From Macrostomum hystrix (taxonomy: Eukaryota; Platyhelminthes; Macrostomidae), in contig CATNEN010000031.1 in the NCBI GenBank assembly GCA_950097015.1, forward strand, positions 1,240,001-1,304,000: a stretch of DNA of 64,000 nucleotides, in the 5' to 3' direction. Below the pieces are notes generated by a model. The model ran no database searches. It was not told the origin of the DNA and saw only the letters and a list, made by a program, of their open reading frames with translations. The position numbers and the translations under genes were made by a program. Shown here piece after piece: positions 1 to 12,000 of this stretch; position 1 is the stretch's first letter; every line of letters starts with the position of its first letter.

Positions 1-72
1 ATATGTATATTTGTTTCATTCTGACTGCTCAAAGTCCAGGTTTTGTACAGACGAAGGCTCTTATTATTTTAG

Positions 73-3000
73 GATTTGGAGCAGGACAAAGCAACTGTCC
101 GGCGGGTGAGAAAGTCAATCAAGGCAGCACACAAATCTGGCAAAGGTAAGCAAATTAATTCGTTTCTATCAGCTTATATATTATACTTTTTTTGTAAAAT
201 TAGGTTGGAACCTTATTATTTACAGGTTATGAAGTTTAAGTCTTTAAATACACACTGGAATTGTTTATGACCATTGACTATTGCAATCATAAATCATTTT
301 AAGCCTATCAGCAATGCGAAGGCAACCTATCGAACTTGTTGGCCGAACTGGGCGACAACGCTTTGAAATGCGGCGCCAGTGCAGCTGGTCAAGCTTTGAA
401 CAAGTTTTCAGCCGCCTATAAAGAGATGAATTTGCTGCTTGGAAATTTAGTAAGTACTTTTATTTTTTCTCTTTCTTTTGCAATCGTTTCAGATACTGGT
501 ATCTGAGAAATCGATAGCGAAATTATTTAATCAATTGTTGCCCATTCAATGTGTTACTTCTGTTGGGTACAGGGCACTCATGGTAATATATATAGTAGTC
601 AGCTTATACATTCATTAATCCTATCTCAATCAGGTTTTTAGCCCCCTGCCCGTTTTCTTTTTTTCTACTCGTACTTGTTGCAGAAAATGTAGTTTTTGTA
701 ACTAAGGCCATAGTAGGTGTTGAAATGGGTCTATTAAAGCATGGCTGTTCGTGTTTCCGCCGCTTCCATTAGTCATTTTGATTTTTTGTTAGCCTAAAAA
801 AACCCGAGGTGTATTACCTTTTTCTTTATGTTTTACGCGATTTATGTTCACAAAACAGTAGCTTTTGCTGCAAGATGAAGGCTTAGAGGTATGAGAGAAG
901 TTGGAGCCTTGTGGTTAGAGCGTCGGACTCACGATTTGAAGACCCGCTAAAAAATAGGGATGTTTCTTTGGGTGATTTCAGTTGGAATCTGCGGTGTTTC
1001 CAGAAAAAGAAACAGCCGAACGCTGGAAACATACCAATCGTATGATTCCATGCTTAGAATCTACCCAACTGGGCGTTTTCTCGGTGCTTCTTTGTGGCGA
1101 AATGGAATCACCCAAAGAATACTCCAGTTCGGAAGATTCCATGCTCAGAAACCGCCGAGGAATCGCCCGTAAATAATTCTCTGGTTGTCCCATGGGCCAC
1201 TGGTTCGGGTGATTCTTCGGCGGTTTCCGCACAATTTACGGTTACATCGGCTGCTTCCTGGGTAGTTTCTTTAACTCTTGCGAGATAGGGGGGATTTTGG
1301 TATATTCCACTCCTATTTTGCACAAAAAAACCGCCGAAGAAGCAGCCGATTTTTTACAGGGGATCGGGGGTTCGATTCCCGACTGCACTGAAACAATTTG
1401 TGTCCTTTAGCAAAACACTCAACTATGCATTGCTTCAGCAGCACCCAGCTGTTAATTGGGTACCAGCATTAGCTGAAGTAATTAAGGGTGGGTGTGGCTT
1501 CCCTGCTTCCCCCCCAGTCCATGGACTGAGCAGCCGTATGCAGTCTTCAGATGCGCTGCGTATTAGCTGCGGCTGTGCTGTCGGCTGCACATCTGGCCCG
1601 ATTGAGGCAGGTGTAATCAATTCAACTATTATTAAGAGATTAAGAGCTTCGGACTCAATACTGAGAGCATTGAGATACTCAAATCTCAACCCCTAGCTAG
1701 ACAATATGCGTCTTTGAATAAGAATAAGACTTCTTCATATTTTCCCGTCTCATCCATTCTGCCTTCTTACCAAATCTCCCTTGACTTGCGTGTTAATTTA
1801 TATCCATCCTATTTCTAAACTGTTTTCAGATGCAGAGCCTGTCAAACTTTTTGTTTAGTCCTTTGGACACTTTCGTCAACGCCGAACTGAAAGTTGACAT
1901 GCGAAAAGGTGTCGACAGAGCGTTGAAAGACTACGAGGCTAGAACTGAGAAGGGTAGGAAAGAGCGACTGCAGTCGGCGAGGGAGTCAAGAGCTGGCGAG
2001 ACTTCACCAGCGGAGGTACCTACTGAGAGATTATTTTGTACTTTTTAGCGATATTTCTGATTAGAGTTTCTGAGTGTAAATTCCCATATCTCTAAAGATC
2101 CCATGAGGAGATTTCTAAGTGTGATTCTAATATCACAAAAGATTCCATGCAGGGATTTTTCGAGTACATTCTCATTTCCCAAGAAATCCCATGAGGAGAT
2201 TTTCGAGTGCATTCTCATTTGCCAAGAGATCCCATGAGGAGATTTTCGAGTGCATTCTCATTTCCCAAGAGATCCCATGAGGAGATTTTCAAGTACATTC
2301 TCATTTCCCAAGAGATCCCATGAGGAGATTTTCGAGTACACTCTCATTTCCCAAGAGATCCCATGAGGAGATTTTCGAGTACATTCTCATTTGCCAAGAG
2401 ATCCCATGAGGAGATTTTCGAGTGCATTCTCATTTGCCAAGAAATCCCATGAGGAGATTTTCGAGTGCATTCTCATTTCCCAAGAAATCCCATGAGGAGA
2501 TTTTCGAGTACACTCTCATTTCCCAAGAGATCCCATGAGGAGATTTTCGAGTACACTCTCATTTCCCAAGAGATCCCATGAGGAGATTTTCGAGTATATT
2601 CTCATTTCCCAAGAGATCCCATGAGGATATTTTCGAGTGCATTCTCATTTGCCAAGAAATCCCATGAGGAGATTTTCGAGTATATTCTCATTTCCCAAGA
2701 GATCCCATGAGGAGATTTTCGAGTGCATTCTCATTTGCCAAGAAATCCCATGAGGAGATTTTCGAGTACACTCTCATTTCCCAAGAGATCCCATGAGGAG
2801 ATTTTCGAGTACACTCTCATTTCCCAAGAGATCCCATGAGGAGATTTTCGAGTATATTCTCATTTCCCAAGAGATCCCATGAGGATATTTTCGAGTGCAT
2901 TCTCATTTGCCAAGAAATCCCATGAGGAGATTTTCGAGTATATTCTCATTTCCCAAGAGATCCCATGAGGAGATTTTCGAGTGCATTCTCATTTCCCAAG

Positions 3001-6000
3001 AGATCCCATGAGGAGATTTTCGAGTACACTCTCATTTGCCAAGAAATCCCATGAGGAGATTTTCGAGTATATTCTCATTTCCCAAGAGATCCCATGAGGA
3101 TATTTTCGAGTGCATTCTCATTTCCCAAGAGATCCCATGAGGAGATTTCTAAGTGTGATTCTACTATCACAAAAGATTTCATATGGATATTTCTAGATGT
3201 ACCTTATATCACTAAAGACCACACTTAGCGATTGGTTGGCCAGATTCTCAAATCCCCACACATGCCATTTTAAGGTTTTAAATATAACTTCTTATATTAA
3301 AGTATACTACGAGACGCGCTTCGATTTTATACCCACGCCTTATTAACTAGCTGTTATAAGATTTTAGTAAATGAAAGCTTATCCAGCTTTAGCTTCTTAG
3401 CCTCTGACTGGTAATTTAACTGCAGCAATTATCGAATTACTTTTAGCATATCATTCACTCGATAGACAAGAATCTAACAAATTGCGGGTCGTTATAGGAT
3501 TTATAATTATAGTAGAATGCTTTCTTCACTTTTGTCAGATCAACTAACAGCCTAGAATAAACTGTGTTTCCACTGTAAATTCACGTGTAATGTAAACTGC
3601 AACGTTAAAAACTGTGAGACAGGCACAAACAGGAAGTCTTGTTTTCTGTTTTTTTACAGGCTACAGACAGTTTGGACCGCGACAGGCGCCTGCTACAGCT
3701 GCAGCTGTGCGAGGTAAATTATTGCCTTATTTTACTATGCAATATCGTATATTAAAATATATTTATGTTTTTATGGCAACTAATGCAAGTTATGTACAAA
3801 AATATTAACTAATGGACGTTAAATTCTCACTAGAACTACCAGTAGAACTTCTTAACAATAGAACTACATCAAGGGGGGAATTCCCCCTTGACAATTTTTG
3901 TGCTGCACCCGAACGGAGCAACGCAGGCACACGAAACTCAAGAATACGCGCCAAATTTTTGTTGCGCATCTTATGAAACAATAATCAAGTCGCCAGCTCT
4001 TCAGACCATCGAGATATTCAATGTTTCTGGCCGAAGGCCAGATTTTTTCCATAAGCGCTAGTGTATGTCATACACCCCTATGCACAAATTCGCACTGCGA
4101 CTTTATTTATTAAAATTTATCAGCATGTCACCTGAATGTGCCTGCATCATCTCCGACTTCGGTGGTCACCTACCTTTATCTAGACGGATTAGCTGGACCT
4201 TCAAGGGCTACAACAGGTGAAATTAGGCCATTTTGGACACCCTGACGCGAATTTCACCAATTTCACTGATCAAGCCTAACTATTAGGAGCAGCTCAACCA
4301 AAGTACACCATCGTCTAGTCTATCAACCAATCAGTCACCACCCAACGTTGTTAGCATTCAGGCGCTGCCAAAAAAATCGGGAAATTCCCCCCCTTGGTAT
4401 AAAAACGGGCGGCAAAATGGCTTGGTAGTCCTACTGTTAATAAAAAAGTAAAATAAATGACACTGTTGAGTACTGTACATATCTAGACTGAAGCATTTTC
4501 TATATTGTCACTGGCGCGCTAAGCGTAGCCAAAGGCTTTAGTTGTAGTTCAAGCTAGCAACAGCAGTGCGATCGCAGGCTCTTTAGGCAGCGCTGTATCC
4601 GGCGCCACGCATTGGTTAGAGTGCGCAGTCCGCTCGGCAGCCTGGATTGCTGATTCATTAGGCACTGTGCCGAGGCCAATGTTTCATCTCTTAATATATC
4701 TTTGACTATATCACCTGACATTGGTGCAGCGTTAGACAAACTGGTTTGGCTTGATAGATCTGCTACCGCCTGTTCAATGCTTAGCTCATTCAGCATCAGT
4801 TTTTCCTTATCTTTGACGGCGCAATCGGAGTTGCGCAATATTTTACCAGTCGTAGCCTTTCGACGCTGCGACGCTGGCAATTTCTTACTGACAATGCGCA
4901 CAAAGACGACTTGCGGCACTCGGGGACTTCGAAACAAATGATTGCTTGCAGCTCCTAAATTGCAGCTGCTCTTGTTCTGCACGTATTTATCAATAAACGA
5001 ATTTTGACTGTGTATGACACAGTTCTCGTTAATTAGTGCCTTTTGGGAGTTGACATTAGCATGCAAATCTTGCAAATCAGTTTGCACCTGTTCAAATTTG
5101 CCTCCTGCACCTGCATTCTTACCCGTGGGCGGCTGGCCAAGCCTCAATTGCAGCTGCAGTGCTGCAGCTGTTGGATAATTTGGCTTTTGTGCTGCGTGCA
5201 ATAGTTCTTGAATCTGTTTGATCTGCAGGCAGCGACTAGACTCGATGGGATTCGTGTTAAATCCTCTAGCAATGGCCAATCTTAACTCTGGCAGACGCTT
5301 CATGAGGCCGACAGAGAATGGAAAGTCGACTTTTTTGTTTAATTCGTACGTTGGATTAGCCTCATTTAACGCAAATTTGACAAATTCCTTGCTGTGCAGC
5401 AGTACGCGAGTTGTGCTTAGCAGAAACTTGTTAGAATTGGCCTGGTACGCCTTTCGCCTACTACTGCCAAGGCATTCACCCATTTTTTCCAGCTCTCGCT
5501 CCGCCAGGTTAAGTAGCAGTACCGCAGCATTCCGAGCGTCGCGAAGTTGCGCACTTTTCTCTGGCAGCATCTTTTCGGCCTCGAAATAGCCACGCCTGAT
5601 GTAAATTTCCACCGCATCTGCGCATTGTCGGCTGCTTTTTCCCTTCCGGTCTCGCTCAAACGCGAAATGCAGTATGCGCACAGGATCAGAAGCGTAATGT
5701 TCTACAATGGGATCGTTAAATTTCCCCGAAGCCTTGCTAGCATTGTTGTTACTGCCGATGTCTAATGGCGAGTACGTTTCCACTGTCTTCGGCATCGGTC
5801 TGAGAAACGACGTGCTATAATCCAGTCTCTGTGCTAACAACAGCTCCGGATTAATGCCTTGAGCGTTTGCAATGCGCATCTGCTCTCTAAAATCTAGGCG
5901 CAGTTCACTGGAATTTTTTTAAGAGAGTAGGTAAATTAGCAATCATCGGGCAAGCTTTTAGTGTCAAATTCCTTTATTCCATCATAGTCAGCATTCAGAT

Positions 6001-9000
6001 AGATACATAATAGTTAGAATTCAGGGACTTACGGCAATCAGGTCTTGCAGAGATATCCGGAGTGCAAGTACTTCCGGGATACAGGTAGCTCAAAGTTCGG
6101 GGAAATCCGGGATTCAGGTAACTCAAAGTTCGGGGAAATCCGGGATTCAGGTAGCTCAAAGTTCGGGGGAATTCGGAATTCAGGTAGCTCAAAGTTCGGG
6201 GAAATCTGGGATTCAGGTTTCTCGAAGTTCGGGGATATCCGGGATTCAGTTAAAATCTATGATCAAATGCAAAATCACTATAAATCGTAAATTGATCACA
6301 CTTGTCACGCTGGAATCTGACATAGTCCTTGACAAGCTCTGTCAGAGTTCTCGCTCCAAGAATTTTTGGCATTTCTTGACGATTCTCCGGCGCCAAAGCC
6401 AAATCGTCGCTATCAAGCAGAAACTGACGCTGGCACTGCTGATTCTTGCCGCCGGTCTCGTCTCCAAGGCCGTCTCCCGTCAGCAGCAGCTGCGACATGG
6501 GCAGCCGGCCCAGAGGCCAGTAAGCCAAATCCCGCGCCATGCCATGCACCAGAGCTGACAGGGGATAAATTGGCCGCTCAGGCATTAGCCACAGCACGTA
6601 GTCCAGCCAATCAGCTACGTTTAGAACCCGACGCTCGTACAGGCGCCTGAATGGCATAGCGGATGGCTGTGTCGCCTTCCAGCCGTGTCTAAGAAGTGAC
6701 AGCGCGCTATTAAACTTGCAGCAGCGTATCATTACAACGTATATTGGGAAGGCGTGTAAGTCGCCCTTCTGCGTGTCCTGTACGTGTGTGGCGTACTGTA
6801 CAGAGTTGGCATCGCACAGTACTTTATTGTACGTGTCGCGGTGTTGTAGCATTATATCTAGGCAGTGCTCGTTCTAGTGAAAAACGGTCACGTGGAATGT
6901 AAAAATTTAGGATAAGAGAAACGAAAGTAGATACAACGCCTGCTTCAGTGGGCAAACGAAGCGATACGAATGTCCCCTACATGTTTTTTTAGTTTTCTTT
7001 AGTTTCCTGTAGCTAAGATGATAAAAATATACATTTTATTTTCACTAGCGAGCTGCTTAAAAAATCTGGAATTAAATTTCTTACGTGTCCTTCCATTCTC
7101 TGGTTTCATGGTTTCAAGTTGCAGCTGTAAACTCACCTTGCATAAGTAAATAGCTGCTGCGGTGGCAGTGAAGTACAACACAGCCTGTTGATGGAACATC
7201 GACTGTTGATTGTTGTTTTGTCCAAAGTAAACCTTAGGATCGTCAGCCATCTGATAAAAGGCATTCGTAAATAAATGCGGCTTTAATTCCATTTTTCGAC
7301 TAATGGCCTCTGTGCGATCGTTCACCAGCATGCAAATTAACCACCGAGTGTTGGGGTGATTGATGCTAAAGAATTTTGGCACCGCATAGTAATAACTGTC
7401 GTCTAAGTCGCTTAGCGGATCAAGGTACTCGGGCGGATCGGGCAGTTTGCAACTTGTTTGCATTGCTCTTTAATTAGCACTGCGGCCTTGTTTGAAATTG
7501 ATTCTTCTTAAAGTCAATGCGTTTCTTCGATTTTGACAACTTTGTTCTGGAACGTAACATATTGGCTGTGTTGATTAAGATATATTTGTGCCATAAACAA
7601 GCGGTGTTTAGACTTAATGTGATATGCCCTTAGCACATGTTATTTTTTTGTCACCGGTTATGATATTCCGTGATTTAAAGGAAACTGAAATTCGTTTTTA
7701 GCAGTTTTCACTATCTTCTCTCTCCGTACACTTATTCTTTATCCACCTAATCTATTTACGTGTCTTTTCTCTATTGATCTTGTCTCTCTTTATCTCTCTA
7801 TCTTTATCTGTTTTAAGTCTAAAACAATTCGTCTCAATCTTTCAGTTCCTCCTAACGGCGTCTGACGTGAAAAGTAAGAAACAATCCAGCCTAGTGCAGT
7901 ACCTGTCCGACTACTCCACAGCTCAGTTGACGTGAGTTTATTGCTTGAAGTTGCTTGTATGAAGAAACAAAAAATTTACAAGCTTGATTTGATTATTAAA
8001 TTACTTCAATCAGGTACTTCAAGGAGTGCCTAGGCGCTCTACAGCAGTTGGACGGCCAGATGCGCGGCCTGGCCGAGTCGCTGGAGGCCGCACGCAGCGA
8101 ACAGGAGCGAGAGAGGCGCTCGCTTGTCAAACTGCGCGACGATCTCAGAAGCGCCTTGTCATCTGAGCGCGATGTGGGTCAAAATGAAAATCTTTATTAA
8201 TAAAATATTAAGGATAAGTAAAAGTTCGCTAGTGTTATTTCGTTGCCACACTCCCTACTGCCCCTATTAGTAGGTTAGTTGGAACAATTCGCATAAAATA
8301 TGTTCTAAAACGTTTTCAATCTGTTCCACTCGCAGCAGAACGGAGGCGGCAGTGGCGGTGCTCACGGGGCTTATTCGCTGCACCAGAGCCAGGGCAATCG
8401 AGCCCACGGCACCGCCAAGCACGGCTACCTGTTTAAGAGGTCCGGCAGCAAGGTGAAGAAGGTTTGGCAGAAACGGCGCGCTGCCGTTATCAACGGCTCC
8501 TTCCTGTTGTATCACGCCGACGACACGCGGGCGCCCGTGTCTCTGCCTCTGCTGACCTGTCAGGTAAAGTCTATCTGACATTCTATCAAATCCCGACCAT
8601 TGGTTTTTCACTGTCTCGAAATCCTACACTGTGACAGGTTCGCCCGGCCTCAAGTGATCGCCGTATTCACGGACGCGGCGCCTTCAGCCTGGTGTCAAAC
8701 AATCGCACCTACAGCTTCCAGTGCGACTCGCTAGCCGAAGCCGAGCACTGGGTCTCCGTCCTATCGAACGCCAAATCTGACGCCTTTCAGGCCGCCATGG
8801 GCAACAGCGGAGATGCAGCCAGCGTTGGAGGAGCCTCCGTAGCATCTGTTGTTGGCAGCCATTCGCCTGGCGCGGGTATTGGCGGAGCTGCCTCGCTGAT
8901 GACTGGCGAGGAGGAGGCTTTGAGACTCGTCGTGCTACAGGAGATTCGCTCAATGCCTGGCAACCAGCTCTGCGCCGACTGCTCAACTGTTGGTAGGGCT

Positions 9001-12000
9001 AAAGGACTTTGTTTCTAAAGCCATTCCTGTTGCTTGGGTGTTGCTAGTTAAAGATAAACCTGTGACATTCCTCTTACACGGGCATAAAGAAGCCGGTACG
9101 AATAAGAAAGTGTCATACTACTGTTACCAGAAAATGACACCAGTACGGTGGTATCCAGTGCTGAAGATCGAATCAATTGATTATTTTCGTTATTGAAGAA
9201 GGCGACAGCGGACAGCCTGATCAGACCAACTGTGCTGCTTTCACAAGAAATTCTAACAAAGTCGCCTCTTTACTGACGATCTTTCGGCCAACGGACTAAA
9301 ATAACGGCCGAATCATTTCAATATGCTAATGTCAATTCAGACAAAGAATAATTAAAGACAAATTTGTTTTTTGAGTTGCGTTGTGCCCACAGACACTGTG
9401 CTATATTTGGGTGCTGTAGCGAGTCACATGTGAGAGTTGGGCAAACGACAGCTCACTATAGAGAAATAAGACAGTCAGGAGCGGTGAGCAGTTCAACTGT
9501 CGGGGGTCGGCACACCGTGGGTGTTGTGGGACTGGGGCTTCTTGCCCTCTCCGCGCTTCGGCTTGTAGAACTTGGCGCTGGCGCACAGCTCGGGCAGCTC
9601 GAAGTACTTGTCCTTGGGGTCGTGGAAGCCGAAGAAGAACAGGATGCCTCCGGAGCACTTTCCGTTCTTGGTGTACTTCTTCTTGATGAGGATCGGCACG
9701 CACCTGTCATCGATGACGCCGCCCAGCTTGATGGACAGGTCGCCCTTGGTCTTGCGTCCGCAGTGCACGCTGATGGGCACCTTGCGGTGGGTGACGGTGG
9801 AGCGAGCCACCACGCGGTGGTTCGGCCACAGCTTCGGGCACAGGGTGAGGAAGTGCTTGGCGTGGCTCACGGGGATCTTCACGCACTGGGCGTTGGCGGC
9901 GCTGGTGCCCCAGGCGTAGTAGCCGACTCCCTGCTCAAAGTCGAACAGGGTGTAGTGGTGTCCGGAGTAGTTCTTGGACTGGACCTTGAAGTAGGCGGCC
10001 ACCTTCTTCTTCTCCTTGGATCCGGCAATGCCTCCCAGCAGCTTGAGGTAGGTGCCGTTGTGGTAGCCCAGACCGGCCACTCCGATGGCGCCCTCACGGG
10101 GCGGGTTCTCGCAGGCCAGCGCGGTGGCCAACAGGGCGGAGATCAGCAGCAGCAGCTTCATCTTCTGGCAGGTTCGCTTTCTCGCTGTTCTTTCTGTAGC
10201 AGACTGAGAGCTGTGAGTTCACTTGGTGGTTGGCTCCTCCGACTGTCCGCTTTTATGCACCTGGCCTGTTTGACCAACTGCTCCGAGACACACCAACTGC
10301 CCAACATTCGCTGTCCAGTTTTGTTTCCATGTGCCACCTGAGCAAACTGCCAGCTCAGCAGATCTCAGTCGCAACATTTTTGTTAGTTTTTATTTTAAAT
10401 CGGAATTTTTTTCTTGTATCAAAGTATATAGTGCCATTCTATAGTGGAGAACAGCTGCTAAAGCAGATTTCATGATTTTTTTAAAAGCATACCTTAATTT
10501 AATTTCACTGGCTGGCCTTGCAATTAGTCAAACTTTGCTGAACGGTGTTTGAATAATTCAACTAAACTGTCTAACAACATTTGTAAAACCGCAAGCTTTG
10601 GACACCGTGATGGCAAGTTTATGCCTGCAAATTTATTTGTCTTGAAATGAATGCATTATTCAACGCAGAATGAAATGCACTGGAGTCACACGAAATCCAA
10701 TAGTCATTGTTGCGGAGCAACATGCGGTTAAACAGTGATCGCACAGGAAGAACTTGAGGTTGAACAGTCATCGCACTGGAAGAACATGAGGTTGAACAGT
10801 CATCGCACAGGAAGAACTTGAGGTTGAACAGTCATCACACAGGAAGAACATGAGGTTGAACAGTCATCACACAGGAAGAACATGAGGTTAAACAGTCATC
10901 GCACAGGAAGAACTTGAGGTTGAACAGTCATCACACAGGAAGAACATGAGGTTGAACAGTCATCACACAGGAAGAACATGAGGTTAAACAGTCATCGCAC
11001 AGGAAGAACTTGAGGTTGAACAGTCATCACACAGGAAGAACATGAGGTTAAACAGTGATCACACAGGAAGAACATGAGGTTAAACAGTGATCGCACAGGA
11101 AGAACTTGAGGTTGAACAGTCATCACACAGGAAGAACATGAGGTTAAACAGTGATCGCACAGGAAGAACATGAGGTTAAACAGTGATCGCACAGGAAGAA
11201 CATGAGGTTGAACAGCTATTGTTGTGGTTGACCGTATCAATGGAGTGCACTGGAACCTTTTAACTATAAAAAGGGCATTCAAATATATTTCAGAAGAAGA
11301 AACGACACCACCCAGCTGATGTGGTGACAGATCTGGGGTAACGACAGACATTGTTAAAAAAGTATTGTAACTTGATACCTGATAAAAGATATGAGGAAGC
11401 TTACATCCCAGCTAAGCTCATAAGAGAAATGACAGAAGCTCACTGACGTAGCAAGCGAACTTCCAACGCAATAATCTGCATTGGCCGTTGGGATGCTCAT
11501 CCTTCTTCCCTCAGATCCGGAATGGATAAGCACCAATCTGGGCATACTTATTTGCCTAGAATGCTGCGGCATTCATCGCGACCTCGGCGTTCACATCTCC
11601 CGCACCCAGTCACTGCTGATGGACGATCTGAGGCCGGCCCAGCTACTGGCGAGTCGCTGCATCGGCAACTCCATGTTCAACGACGTGTTCGAAGCTGTTT
11701 TACCCGACGGTGTGAAGCCGGGCAGTTCGGCTGGCTGGGGACGCGCCGATCTGTGAGTTCTGGCTAACAAGTATAACCGATTATGCTCATGGGAAGAGAG
11801 GTACCAATCTAGTAAATCCCTACAGTGATTTAGTTTATCCCGTCTCGTATTGATTTAATGCCGTTTTGTATTAAATTAATCAAGTATTGTTCTGGCGTAA
11901 TCGATGCCGTAATTTAAGTAAACCCTATTGTGATTAGCTTAATACTATCTTGGACTTGTTTAGGATTAAGTGAATCCCTTACTAAATGCGGTGAGATTTA

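Noticed and set aside
2087-3175. CRISPR-like regular repeats
   Set aside because: Units are directly tandem with no unique spacers, and the genome is eukaryotic.
9364-10341. 325-codon plus-strand open frame
   Set aside because: Antisense shadow of the GC-rich ependymin-like gene; the minus frame has the signal peptide, conserved cysteines and a duplicate.
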